NCBI GenBank assembly: GCA_030589835.1
Contig: JAUUZS010000002.1
Span: forward strand, 1-24,119
Length of the DNA: 24,119 nucleotides
Direction: 5' to 3'
From: Cyclobacteriaceae bacterium
GTDB taxonomy: Bacteria > Bacteroidota > Bacteroidia > Cytophagales > Cyclobacteriaceae
Numbering within the stretch: position 1 is the first letter of the stretch; each line of letters opens with the position of its first letter. Under the pieces are notes generated by a model. That model saw only the letters and a program-made list of their open reading frames with translations. It ran no database searches and had not been told where the DNA came from. Shown piece after piece: positions 16,017 through 24,119 of this stretch. Both the position numbers and the translations under genes were made by a program.

Positions 16017-18620
16017 ATGACAAGAGCTTGCTCCTTTTATATATCCTTTCTGATGTTCATGCTGATCCCCGGGTCAACTTATGCCCAGGAGTGCGGAATT
16101 GAAAAAATTAATGAAGCAAAGAAAATGTATAATATGGGTTTGTTTTTTGAAATTAATGAGTACTTACAGCCCTGTCTTGAGAAAAAAATAAGAAGCATTG
16201 AGAAAATAGAAGCCTACAGGTTGATAGCCCTTTCGTATTTGGCAATTGACTCCTTGGAGGCCTCAAGAGAAGCATCAAAAAAAATTCTTGAGATAAAGTC
16301 AAATTTTGAGACGGATCCATTGGAAGACCCCCCCGGATTCATACGCCTCATTCAGGGCCTTAAAAATTCGATTAACGTCATTACCTCTGTTTCAAAAAAG
16401 GAAGAAAACCCACGTGAAGCACCAGCATCAGTTATCGTGATTACTGAGCAAGAAATAATGAACCGGGGATATAATGATATCGAGCAGATATTTCATGACC
16501 TTCCCGGATTTGACATTACAAAAGGCAGAGGGCCTAACTATTCAAATCTATATCAAAGAGGATATCGATCCGTGCTGACAGATCGAACCATTCTATTGAT
16601 TGATGGGGTAGAGCAAAATGACCTTTCTTCTGACAATGCACCCATATCGGGGCAATACCCACTTTCTAATATTAAAAGAATTGAAGTGATTTATGGTCCT
16701 GCCTCTACCATGTATGGAGCCAATGCGTTTTTGGGTGTCGTAAATATTGTCACAAAGACCAACAATGAATTGGTAGAAAAGGCCAGCAATGAGGTTGACG
16801 AAATGCAGGTCGGAGTAAATGTGAATTCTGGATTTGGTTCACTGAATACCCAATATCTTGACGGCGTCATTGCGGTGCAAAACAAGAATTTTTCCTTTTC
16901 AGTAACCGGAAGGTACTATCGTTCCGATGACATGGACCTTACATCGTACGATTCATGGAATTTTAATCATGATGAGGTTGATTATTTTGAACGTATGAAC
17001 ATCTCCGGCACTGATGAATCGGGAGCCTATAACGCCGAAAATTATATCAATAACTCGCGTTTAGATACACTGCCCGCGAATGATTTATACCAGGTTACCT
17101 ATAATACCAGTGGTATTGCAACAGAAATAAACCTGACAAATGCAGGAGAGTCCAACGCCCGAAGTCTCGATGCTGATGGTCTGACAAAATATCCGATAGG
17201 TGTCGATCCTTCAGCTGAAGACTGGTATTTAAAAGCCAGGATGCAATTAAATAATTTTACGTTGGCCATTGAAACTTGGAAATCTGATGAAGGTTCTGCC
17301 CCCTGGTATACAGATAATGTACTGCATTTTCGCAATAATTTTTCTCGTTGGATTAATTGGAATAGTAGTTTTTATATCAATTATGAAAAGCGGCTTTCTG
17401 ATGAACTGTTTATCACCAACCTCACCTCCTATCGCCTGCATACCATAAATGGGGGAACTAATTTCGAAAGGTTCCGTGGATATTATCCTTCATCCTATTC
17501 ATTTCATGAGCTGGCCAGAGAGGTGAATCCGGTGTTGAGTACAACTTATTATTACCGTACCTCCAACCAGCTGAGAAATGAAACACGCGTCTTATGGTCA
17601 CCATCTGAAAAATGGGATATTATTTCTGGTGTTGAATTCAGAAGTAGCCTGATACAGGGGGATTACCTAAAATCTGCTGAATTCTTTCCCGATGAAACAG
17701 GAAGCATTACTGCGCAGGGAATTTTGGGAACAGATCATTTCAGGTCTTTTGATATAGGCGTCTATACACAAATCACAAGAGCTTTCGGCAATAATATCCG
17801 TACCATTTTAGGTGGCAGGGTAGATCACAATCGCATTCGAACTCATGGAGGATATGGCACTGTATTCAATCCGCGACTTGCCATAGTATATAATCCAGGG
17901 GCTTTTATTTTTAAAACGATTTACGCCACCGCCTTCAAAGACGCCTCATACTTACAGAAATATGGTACTGCACCGGGACGTGATATTCCTAATCCTACCC
18001 TCGAACCGGAAAAAGTACAAAATATCGAGGTTTCCGCTTTCTGGAGTGGGATTGAAAATCTTTCGGTCGATGCCGCATTTTTTAATTCCTGGTATAGCGA
18101 TGTGGTTGGGATTGCTGAAATAATATTGGAGGACGGAACCAAAACCGGCCAATTTCAACCCATAGGTAAGCAGCAGATTTATGGCCTCCAGTCCAATGCA
18201 AAGTATACCTTTAAGAATTATTCTTTTTGGGCGAACTACACCTACACAATGCCAACAGATAAAGAATCAGATCTTCGGATTAGCGACATCGCTTCACATC
18301 GTTTCAATGCCGGAATAAATGCCTTATATCTCAAACAACTCAATATTAATTTAAGAACAAATTATGTTGGCCAAAGATTATCCGGTTTGGGTACTTCGGG
18401 AAGTCAAAACCAATATACAAGTTTTGACCCTTATATACTCTTTCACTTAACAGCCGGTTATAAGGAATTAATAAAAGGATTGAATGTGCAATTATCCGTT
18501 CAAAATATTTTTGATAAAGCTTACTTCGATCCTGGTGTACGCACAGGAATCGATCCCTATGCCTCAAAGATACCGCAATACGGGAGGACATTTATGATCA
18601 AATTAGCATATAATTATTAA
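16017..18620 (+). CDS. TonB-dependent outer-membrane receptor with helical N-terminal extension
   Basis: An 867-residue outer-membrane protein. A Sec signal peptide ends at about Ala23 (GSTYAQ). Residues about 25-105 are helical and TPR-like (ALSYLAIDSLEASREASKKI), replacing the CarboxypepD_reg-like domain common in Bacteroidota receptors. A TonB-box-like stretch (INVITSVSKKEEN) begins near residue 119. The plug follows (APASVIVITEQEI, then LLIDGVEQND and IEVIYGPASTMYGANAFLGV), then a barrel ending in GRTFMIKLAYNY. BtuB/colicin-receptor-type plug motifs are clear. No SusD partner is adjacent, so a polysaccharide role is unlikely; a siderophore, vitamin or signal molecule is more likely. It starts 7 bases after the nSTAND1 stop and ends 1 base before the acyltransferase start. 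Confidence 0.9.
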   Translation: MTRACSFYISFLMFMLIPGSTYAQECGIEKINEAKKMYNMGLFFEINEYLQPCLEKKIRSIEKIEAYRLIALSYLAIDSLEASREASKKILEIKSNFETDPLEDPPGFIRLIQGLKNSINVITSVSKKEENPREAPASVIVITEQEIMNRGYNDIEQIFHDLPGFDITKGRGPNYSNLYQRGYRSVLTDRTILLIDGVEQNDLSSDNAPISGQYPLSNIKRIEVIYGPASTMYGANAFLGVVNIVTKTNNELVEKASNEVDEMQVGVNVNSGFGSLNTQYLDGVIAVQNKNFSFSVTGRYYRSDDMDLTSYDSWNFNHDEVDYFERMNISGTDESGAYNAENYINNSRLDTLPANDLYQVTYNTSGIATEINLTNAGESNARSLDADGLTKYPIGVDPSAEDWYLKARMQLNNFTLAIETWKSDEGSAPWYTDNVLHFRNNFSRWINWNSSFYINYEKRLSDELFITNLTSYRLHTINGGTNFERFRGYYPSSYSFHELAREVNPVLSTTYYYRTSNQLRNETRVLWSPSEKWDIISGVEFRSSLIQGDYLKSAEFFPDETGSITAQGILGTDHFRSFDIGVYTQITRAFGNNIRTILGGRVDHNRIRTHGGYGTVFNPRLAIVYNPGAFIFKTIYATAFKDASYLQKYGTAPGRDIPNPTLEPEKVQNIEVSAFWSGIENLSVDAAFFNSWYSDVVGIAEIILEDGTKTGQFQPIGKQQIYGLQSNAKYTFKNYSFWANYTYTMPTDKESDLRISDIASHRFNAGINALYLKQLNINLRTNYVGQRLSGLGTSGSQNQYTSFDPYILFHLTAGYKELIKGLNVQLSVQNIFDKAYFDPGVRTGIDPYASKIPQYGRTFMIKLAYNY

Positions 18621-18621
18621 T

Positions 18622-19167
18622 ATGGAGTATCCGGCTCACAACATAAAAGAAGAACAATATACTTTACAAAAAGTAAATTATCCTGAATATATTGAAGAAA
18701 TAGGACGGTTGCGGTATTTGGCATGGAAAGATGTTGAAGGAATAAATAAAGATTTCTTTTCTAAAGGGTATTGGATTGATGAATATGATAAATCATCCTT
18801 ATTATGGATAATAAAATCCGGCAATACCATTGCAGCCTCTGCAAGGCTTAGCATTCACCATACTATAGAAACGATTCCGTGGAAAAATAGTATTCCCCCA
18901 GGGGCGGCAGATTTTATTCTTACCCCAGTTGCTTCAATGAACAGATTAACCGTGCACCCGGATTTCAGGAGAAGAGGACTATCAAAACAATTGGACCTGG
19001 TTCGTATTCAAGCGGCCAGGGAAGAAAAAGTGAAAACAATTATTGCTGAACCAACTAAATCAAGGGTTTCGGTTATCGAAAAGTATGGTTTTAAGGATTT
19101 TGGGAGATTTGGCGATACACCGGAATTGCCAGGTGTGGCGCTCGCATTTAAAGTGCTGAATTTATAA
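18622..19167 (+). CDS. GNAT-fold acyltransferase with autoinducer-synthase-like N-terminal half
   Basis: A 181-residue soluble protein. The acyl-CoA-binding motif A is clear: NRLTVHPDFRRRGLSKQL, residues 107-124. The N-terminal half carries an Arg/Trp segment (GRLRYLAWKDV, residues 28-38), DEYD (53-56) and SARL (Arg75). The spacing Asp53-x-x-Asp56, then Arg75, then Arg108 recalls the catalytic pattern D..D, R, R of LuxI-type acyl-homoserine-lactone synthases and FeeM-like N-acyl amino acid synthases, although the usual Glu three residues before the last Arg is Ser105 here. An ordinary N-acetyltransferase is the conservative reading. It is squeezed between the receptor (1-base gap) and the transporter fusion (10-base gap), so it is almost surely co-expressed with them. 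The substrate is unknown. Confidence 0.82.
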   Translation: MEYPAHNIKEEQYTLQKVNYPEYIEEIGRLRYLAWKDVEGINKDFFSKGYWIDEYDKSSLLWIIKSGNTIAASARLSIHHTIETIPWKNSIPPGAADFILTPVASMNRLTVHPDFRRRGLSKQLDLVRIQAAREEKVKTIIAEPTKSRVSVIEKYGFKDFGRFGDTPELPGVALAFKVLNL

Positions 19168-19177
19168 AATAAGTTGA

Positions 19178-22100
19178 ATGTTTGAAAAAGCGCTTCTATT
19201 AGATATTTTTAACATAAAAAAAGGAGAAGGAGCTCATGTATTGCTTCTTTTTACATTTTCATTATGTATAGGAATTCCTTATGCCTTTTTATACACTTCG
19301 GCGACTTCAATATTTTTAAGTGAGTTTGATGTAAATAAACTTCCATATGCCTATATGGGAGGAGGTCTTGTGAGTTATGGCCTATGGGTCATATATCATA
19401 GGTTAGAAACAGGAATTGTCTTTTCCAGACTCATACTATATGGGTTTTTATTCCTTTTGCTCAGTTTGTCTTTTTTGTCCTTCGGATATTATATCACAGA
19501 GAGTAAAGTATACGCATTTTTGCTATTTGTATGGATCAATGTTTTTATTTTTTTTACGGCTATTGGTTTCTGGGGTATTGCTTCCAAGGTATTTAATTTA
19601 ACACAAGGCAAGCGTTTGTTCGGATTGATCAGCTCAGGGGAAATTCTATCAAAGACCCTATGTTTTTTTTCCATCCCTTTTATTTTGAAATCTTTAGCAA
19701 CTGAAACCAAGGATTTATTGATTTTTGTTGTTTTGGGATTCATGATCACATTCGGCATATTGATCATAATCATTAACAAATACCGCAATTTACTGTCTAC
19801 TGCAAATACTCCTAAAGTAAAAGAAGTAAAAGCAGGAAATGAAAATAAGGCAAAGCAAAAGAATAGCGTATTTGCTTTCATGCAAAACAAATATTATGCA
19901 TACATCATAATCCTTGCAATATTTCCGCTGTTCGCAACCTATTTTGTGGACTTTATATTTCTCGACCAGACTAAAAATCTGTTACATACCGATAACTTGG
20001 TTGAGTCGCAGGCCAGGGTGAGTAGTTTTCTCAGTATATTTTTTGGCAGCATGGCCGTGGTGGAGTTCTTATTGAAGTCCTTTGTTTCGGGAAGGTTGAT
20101 CAGCAAATTTGGAATAGTCTTTAGCTTATTGGTACTGCCTGTGGTGCTGGCTGTTTTTACGGGTATTGCAGCTTTGTATGGAACTGTTTATGGAGTCACC
20201 CTTATGTTTTTCTCTTTTATTGTATTGAATAAATTGTTTGTAAGGGTTTTTCGGACTTCTTTTCTCGATCCTACATTCCAGATTCTATACCAGCCAATTC
20301 CCTCAAATGAAAGGTTGGCGTTTCAAAGTAAAGTGGAGGGCGTTCCAAAATCCATTGGCAATGTGATTGTTGGATTAACCTTGATATTATTTGCTAATAT
20401 CTCTGGTCTTTCTGTGGTTCATTACAATTATATATTTGTCATAATTCTTGTCGCATGGGTGTGGTTGTCTTATCAACTATACCTGGAATACAAGGCCACC
20501 TTAAAGAGCATTTTGAAGTCAAGTGAAGAAAAAGACAGCACTCCGGTTGAAGAGAGGTCTAATTTTTCACTTTTTAGCCATTTAATGAAAGATGAGCCAA
20601 GCCTGAATTTTGATCTCATTCTAAATTTATTAAACCAACTTGAGCCCAGAAGCACACCTGTCTTCCTGCAAAAAGTACTCGAATCTGCCTCCAGTGAATA
20701 CCAGGATAAAATACTTGCCCAGATAAAAAAAAGACGCATACTCTCAGCAAGGCAAATAATCGGCGAGCTACTGCAATCAAATAGGGAAATCAATAACAAG
20801 ACCGCTTTGCAAGACGCCATGGATGTGTTGGAAAAAGCCAAAACAATTGATTTGAATACACTTTCTGAACTCAGCCACTCTTCTAATCCTCAGAATCGCT
20901 TACTGGCAGCGAATATGCTTTCCTATTCGGGGAGATACGGGACATTTAAATTATTATATAAACTAATGCAGGATGATAGTCCGGCAATAAAGAAAACTGT
21001 CATCCTTACCGCAGGCCGCCTAGGACGTGCAGAATTATGGCCATACCTCATTAAAAATCTTTTTTCGACATCCTATTCCAATACTGCCGCCCAGGCCATT
21101 AAAATGATTGGAGCCCCAATATTAGAAGAACTCAACAAGTGTTTTGATAAATCATCCACACCGAAACATGTTAGGTTGAAAATAATCTCTATATATTCCA
21201 GCATTCGGGGAGAAAAGGTTTTGGATTATTTGAAGTCAAACATTCTATATCCTGATGAAGATATTCGTCATCGAACGTTTATCGCCTTAAGTAAAATGGG
21301 GTATCAGGAACAATCATGGAAAACAAGCATAATTAAAGACGCTATTGTAGAGGAGATTTCAATAATATTATGGATCATATCTGCTATATTGGATATTCAG
21401 AAGGACAATAGAACTACAACCCTGGAAGATGCCCTGAATTATGAGTTGGCACAAAAAAAGGAAAATGTTTTTTTGCTCCTTTCTATGATATATGAATCAA
21501 AGACAATTCTTTATATTCGTGAGGCCTTTAGTACCGGCACACGTGAATCAAGGGTTTTTGCAACAGAAATCCTGGATATGACCGTGTCTATAGACATGAA
21601 AGAATTATTTCTTCCTCTTCTTGAAGAGGTATCCATGGCCGAGACTTTGCGATTGTACCGGCACAGTTTCCCGCAGGAAAAAATGTCAGTTTATAATCGA
21701 TTAAAGGAAATAATTAATAAAAATTACCTGCAAATAAACAGGTGGACCAAGGCTTGTGCCATGGTGCTTCTCAGATATTTCCCGAATAGCAGTCCCGTTT
21801 TACTTGCTAATGCCTTTAATCCGGATCCGTTTATTGTTCAGATTTCACATACCTATTTAATCGATAGGAAATCTGAGCGCTTTAAAAGCTTAAAAGCCAA
21901 CCGGAGTCCTGCTGATAAGCCTGGCCTTGATAATAATGCTGAACCCGAAAGCAAAAAGGAGCCCTTACTATTGTATGATAAAGTCCAGGTATTGAAAGGC
22001 AATACATTATTTAATGCCATTTCTAAGCCAGAAATAGCCATCATGATCCAGGACTCAAGGGAAATCAGGCTGAAGCCCCAGGAAGTATTCCATCCGGATA

Positions 22101-22354
22101 AAATTGCAGTCGAAGCAATACTTTTCGTTGTAAACGGTGCAATAAAAATTTATGTCGACCAGGAAGAAACAGGGGTAGTGAGAAAAAATGAAGTGTTCTG
22201 GAGGATATATTATGATTTGGATAAGGACATTAAAATTGTGGCGGATAAAAACACCCTGCTATTAGAGCTTAGCCCAGAAATATTGTACAACACAATGATG
22301 GAAAATAGTGAATATACCAAAGAGGTAATATCAACCCTGAGCAATACTGCATGA
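19178..22354 (+). CDS. MFS/nucleotide-translocase-like transporter fused to HEAT repeats and a CAP_ED-like domain
   Basis: A 1058-residue fusion. Residues 1-435 contain about twelve membrane segments, with a charged central loop near residues 205-240 separating two halves, as in MFS or ATP/ADP-translocase-like carriers. Residues about 465-880 are helical repeats of HEAT type (for example LLAANMLSYSGRYGTFKLLY and AVKKTVILTAGRLGR-like blocks). Residues about 930-1050 look like a cyclic-nucleotide-binding (CAP_ED) beta roll: EVFHPDKIAVEAILFVVNG then AIKIYVDQ. The phosphate-binding cassette is degenerate, with NEVFWRIYYD where GD.FGE is expected and no RxA motif, so cNMP binding is doubtful. The HEAT and roll portions should be cytoplasmic. 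The stop overlaps the next ATG (ATGA, 22351-22354). The transported substrate is unknown. Confidence 0.8.
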   Translation: MFEKALLLDIFNIKKGEGAHVLLLFTFSLCIGIPYAFLYTSATSIFLSEFDVNKLPYAYMGGGLVSYGLWVIYHRLETGIVFSRLILYGFLFLLLSLSFLSFGYYITESKVYAFLLFVWINVFIFFTAIGFWGIASKVFNLTQGKRLFGLISSGEILSKTLCFFSIPFILKSLATETKDLLIFVVLGFMITFGILIIIINKYRNLLSTANTPKVKEVKAGNENKAKQKNSVFAFMQNKYYAYIIILAIFPLFATYFVDFIFLDQTKNLLHTDNLVESQARVSSFLSIFFGSMAVVEFLLKSFVSGRLISKFGIVFSLLVLPVVLAVFTGIAALYGTVYGVTLMFFSFIVLNKLFVRVFRTSFLDPTFQILYQPIPSNERLAFQSKVEGVPKSIGNVIVGLTLILFANISGLSVVHYNYIFVIILVAWVWLSYQLYLEYKATLKSILKSSEEKDSTPVEERSNFSLFSHLMKDEPSLNFDLILNLLNQLEPRSTPVFLQKVLESASSEYQDKILAQIKKRRILSARQIIGELLQSNREINNKTALQDAMDVLEKAKTIDLNTLSELSHSSNPQNRLLAANMLSYSGRYGTFKLLYKLMQDDSPAIKKTVILTAGRLGRAELWPYLIKNLFSTSYSNTAAQAIKMIGAPILEELNKCFDKSSTPKHVRLKIISIYSSIRGEKVLDYLKSNILYPDEDIRHRTFIALSKMGYQEQSWKTSIIKDAIVEEISIILWIISAILDIQKDNRTTTLEDALNYELAQKKENVFLLLSMIYESKTILYIREAFSTGTRESRVFATEILDMTVSIDMKELFLPLLEEVSMAETLRLYRHSFPQEKMSVYNRLKEIINKNYLQINRWTKACAMVLLRYFPNSSPVLLANAFNPDPFIVQISHTYLIDRKSERFKSLKANRSPADKPGLDNNAEPESKKEPLLLYDKVQVLKGNTLFNAISKPEIAIMIQDSREIRLKPQEVFHPDKIAVEAILFVVNGAIKIYVDQEETGVVRKNEVFWRIYYDLDKDIKIVADKNTLLLELSPEILYNTMMENSEYTKEVISTLSNTA

Positions 22355-24119
22355 TTATTCTGAAAAAAATGATTACTCACAGCGTGTATATCGGAAAATT
22401 GGTTTTAAAGGGTATTTTATTCGTATTCCTTTTGCTGCCTTGTGATGCATCGGCACAGTATCAGGATTTGGGTACGCCTTATATTAAAAATTACAGCCCC
22501 ACAGAATATATGGCTCATGTCCAGAATTTTGATGTTGTTCAAGATTCAAGGGGATTTATGTATTTCGCCAATTTTGCCGGTGTTCTTGAATTTGATGGAG
22601 CATCGTGGAAAACCATTTACATATCAAATTTCTCGAAGGTTACCTCACTTTCAGTTGATTTAAAAGGTAAAATTTATGTTGGTGGTGGTCACGAAATAGG
22701 CTACTTAGCGCCTGATTCTACAGGAATCTTAAAGTATGAGAGTTTATTGGATATCCTGAGTGAGGTAAACCAAAAATTTGAGGAGGTGATAAACATTATT
22801 TCTACAGAGGAGGGTGTCTTTTTTATCACTAAATCTTCTGTATTGCTTTGGCATGAGTCTTCTTTTCAAGTAGTGATAAAGGATGTCAAAGTACAATCGG
22901 CCTACTATGTGCATGATAAACTTTATTTTTCAGAAGAAGACAAAGGCTTACAATATTATCAGGATGGGAAAATACAGCGCGTAACTTCAATAAATAGCCA
23001 ATTGAAGACAGCCAATATCATATCAATGCTCCCCCTTAATAAAGATCAGATATTGATTTGTACGGCAAGCAGGGGCCTATTTATTCTTCAGGGGTCAACG
23101 ATTACATTGCATACCCCTCCCAAGGTCAGGTATATGCAGAATAAATTTATTACCTCCGGTACCTTGCTCAGAGATAATACAATCGCCCTGGGAACAGAAA
23201 GAGCGGGGCTCCTAATACTTTATCCTGATGGCTCACTCAAACAAATTATTAACAATGGGCTTCAAAGCGAAAATGTAAATGAACTTCAGCTTGATGATTT
23301 GGGCGTATTATGGTTGGCACTTGATTATGGGATAGCAAGAGTAGAGGTGCCAGCTTATCTTTCCTTTTATAACGAAAATAGAGGAGTTGGGGGAAATATA
23401 AAACAGATTTTACGCAATGGTGAAAACGTATATTTTGCTACCAGTTATGGTTTGTATAGGTATAATAAAGAAACCGATGAATTTGATACCAGGGATTACA
23501 TAGAATCATCCTGTTGGTCGATAATGGCAGACGGTCCTAAAATATTAGCAGCCATGAGTAGAGGGGTATTTCTAGTTGATGGAACCAAGATGTCTCCCCC
23601 GATTGACGAGGGCTTTTCCTTTGTGTTTTGCCAGTCAGACATCAACAAGAACATCGTTTATGTCGGGCAAAGGGGAGGGGTTATTAAACTAAAAAAACAT
23701 GATGATAAGTGGGTTTTTAGTGGGAGGGTATTTCAAATTGACGGAGATATACTTGAAATAAAAGAAGATGATAAAGGTAGATTATGGATGGTTCACTCTA
23801 GTGGTAGTATCAAGCAAATAGACCCAAATGATGAAAATGGCAAAGTTTTTAGTTACGATACGGATAATAGCTTGCCATCAAACGTAGGTAATCATATAAG
23901 CAAAGTAGATGATAAAATATTTTTTGCAACACATGAAGGCTTATATACATATAATGAGGTAAGCAACCTGTTTGAGCATGAATCAAATACTTCCTTTTTG
24001 GTGGATGAGGATTCTGCCAATTGGATTTCTGTTTTAGTGGAAGATACTACCGGCCATGTGTGGTATAATAGTGGCAATCAAAAAGATATTAAATTAAGTT
24101 CTACTAAAGGTATAAATTC
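22351..24119 (+). CDS. Secreted/periplasmic beta-propeller sensor protein, 3' end outside window
   Basis: An open frame of 589 codons runs from ATG 22351 to the window end with no stop. ATG 22369 is an alternative start. A hydrophobic signal sequence (VLKGILFVFLLLPCDASAQ) predicts cleavage after Ala35. The mature part consists of repeated propeller units with the Reg_prop flavour: FDVVQDSRGFMYFANFAGVL, LDDLGVLWLALDYGIARV, IKEDDKGRLWMVHSSGSIK and VEDTTGHVWYNSGN. In Bacteroidota such propellers usually precede a Y_Y_Y domain, a membrane helix and an effector: histidine kinase, LuxR-type DNA-binding domain, cyclase or SpoIIE-type phosphatase. The effector lies beyond the window. The start overlaps the transporter stop by four bases, so the two are translationally coupled. 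Confidence 0.85.
   Translation, partial: MIILKKMITHSVYIGKLVLKGILFVFLLLPCDASAQYQDLGTPYIKNYSPTEYMAHVQNFDVVQDSRGFMYFANFAGVLEFDGASWKTIYISNFSKVTSLSVDLKGKIYVGGGHEIGYLAPDSTGILKYESLLDILSEVNQKFEEVINIISTEEGVFFITKSSVLLWHESSFQVVIKDVKVQSAYYVHDKLYFSEEDKGLQYYQDGKIQRVTSINSQLKTANIISMLPLNKDQILICTASRGLFILQGSTITLHTPPKVRYMQNKFITSGTLLRDNTIALGTERAGLLILYPDGSLKQIINNGLQSENVNELQLDDLGVLWLALDYGIARVEVPAYLSFYNENRGVGGNIKQILRNGENVYFATSYGLYRYNKETDEFDTRDYIESSCWSIMADGPKILAAMSRGVFLVDGTKMSPPIDEGFSFVFCQSDINKNIVYVGQRGGVIKLKKHDDKWVFSGRVFQIDGDILEIKEDDKGRLWMVHSSGSIKQIDPNDENGKVFSYDTDNSLPSNVGNHISKVDDKIFFATHEGLYTYNEVSNLFEHESNTSFLVDEDSANWISVLVEDTTGHVWYNSGNQKDIKLSSTKGIN

Noticed and set aside
16017..18620. Polysaccharide utilisation locus (SusC-type receptor)
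   Set aside because: There is no SusD-like lipoprotein next to the receptor, no SusC-type N-terminal domain, and glgX is cytoplasmic and in a separate block.
22442..22663. Plus-strand 73-codon frame at the start of the last gene
   Set aside because: It is out of frame with the long propeller frame that runs from 22351 to the window end with a signal peptide and clear repeats.
12911..24119. Phage-defence (Avs-like STAND) island
   Set aside because: STAND ATPases occur in defence systems, but here there is no nuclease or other toxic effector, no mobile element and no toxin-like partner. The neighbours are envelope receptor, transport and sensor genes.

Overview
The window looks like a chromosomal stretch from a member of the Bacteroidota, most plausibly a Cytophagales-type bacterium. 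The evidence is indirect. The DNA is A+T-rich, start codons lack Shine-Dalgarno sequences, and the gene content is typical of that group: a TonB-dependent receptor, a secreted beta-propeller sensor, a large WD40/STAND ATPase and STAS/HATPase switch proteins. Every gene I can support is on the plus strand. I see no tRNA, rRNA, CRISPR array, insertion sequence or phage gene.

Region A (55-9083) is a dense set of small-molecule enzymes split by a perfect hairpin at 3968-4005. The first block holds a DJ-1/PfpI-like protein, a thiamine-diphosphate (ThDP) decarboxylase-like enzyme carrying a one-base frameshift, a SnoaL/NTF2-like protein and a metallo-beta-lactamase-fold hydrolase. The second block holds two more SnoaL-like proteins, a second DJ-1/PfpI protein, a VOC (glyoxalase-fold) protein, an LtrA-family membrane protein and a long AGE-family (N-acylglucosamine 2-epimerase-like) protein, and ends at a hairpin (9118-9154). 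The contents suggest handling of reactive carbonyl or 2-oxoacid compounds, but no substrate can be named.

Region B (9226-12646) places a glycogen debranching enzyme (GlgX) between two STAS anti-sigma-antagonist-like proteins. The second STAS gene overlaps a SpoIIAB/RsbW-type HATPase by one base. This is a partner-switching module next to glycogen breakdown.

Region C (12911 to the right edge) follows a 264-base leader rich in inverted repeats. It is a compact run of five genes with gaps of 7, 1, 10 and -4 bases: a membrane-anchored nSTAND1-coiled-coil-WD40 protein, a TonB-dependent receptor with a helical N-terminal extension, a GNAT acyltransferase with AHL-synthase-like residue spacing, a 1058-residue transporter-HEAT-CAP_ED-like fusion, and a secreted-propeller sensor cut by the window end. 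The spacing implies co-transcription. With the adjacent STAS/HATPase genes it could be a sensing pathway in which an outer-membrane receptor, an acyl-product enzyme, a membrane transporter and a propeller sensor act together. That joint role is inference. It is the best candidate here for an undescribed system.
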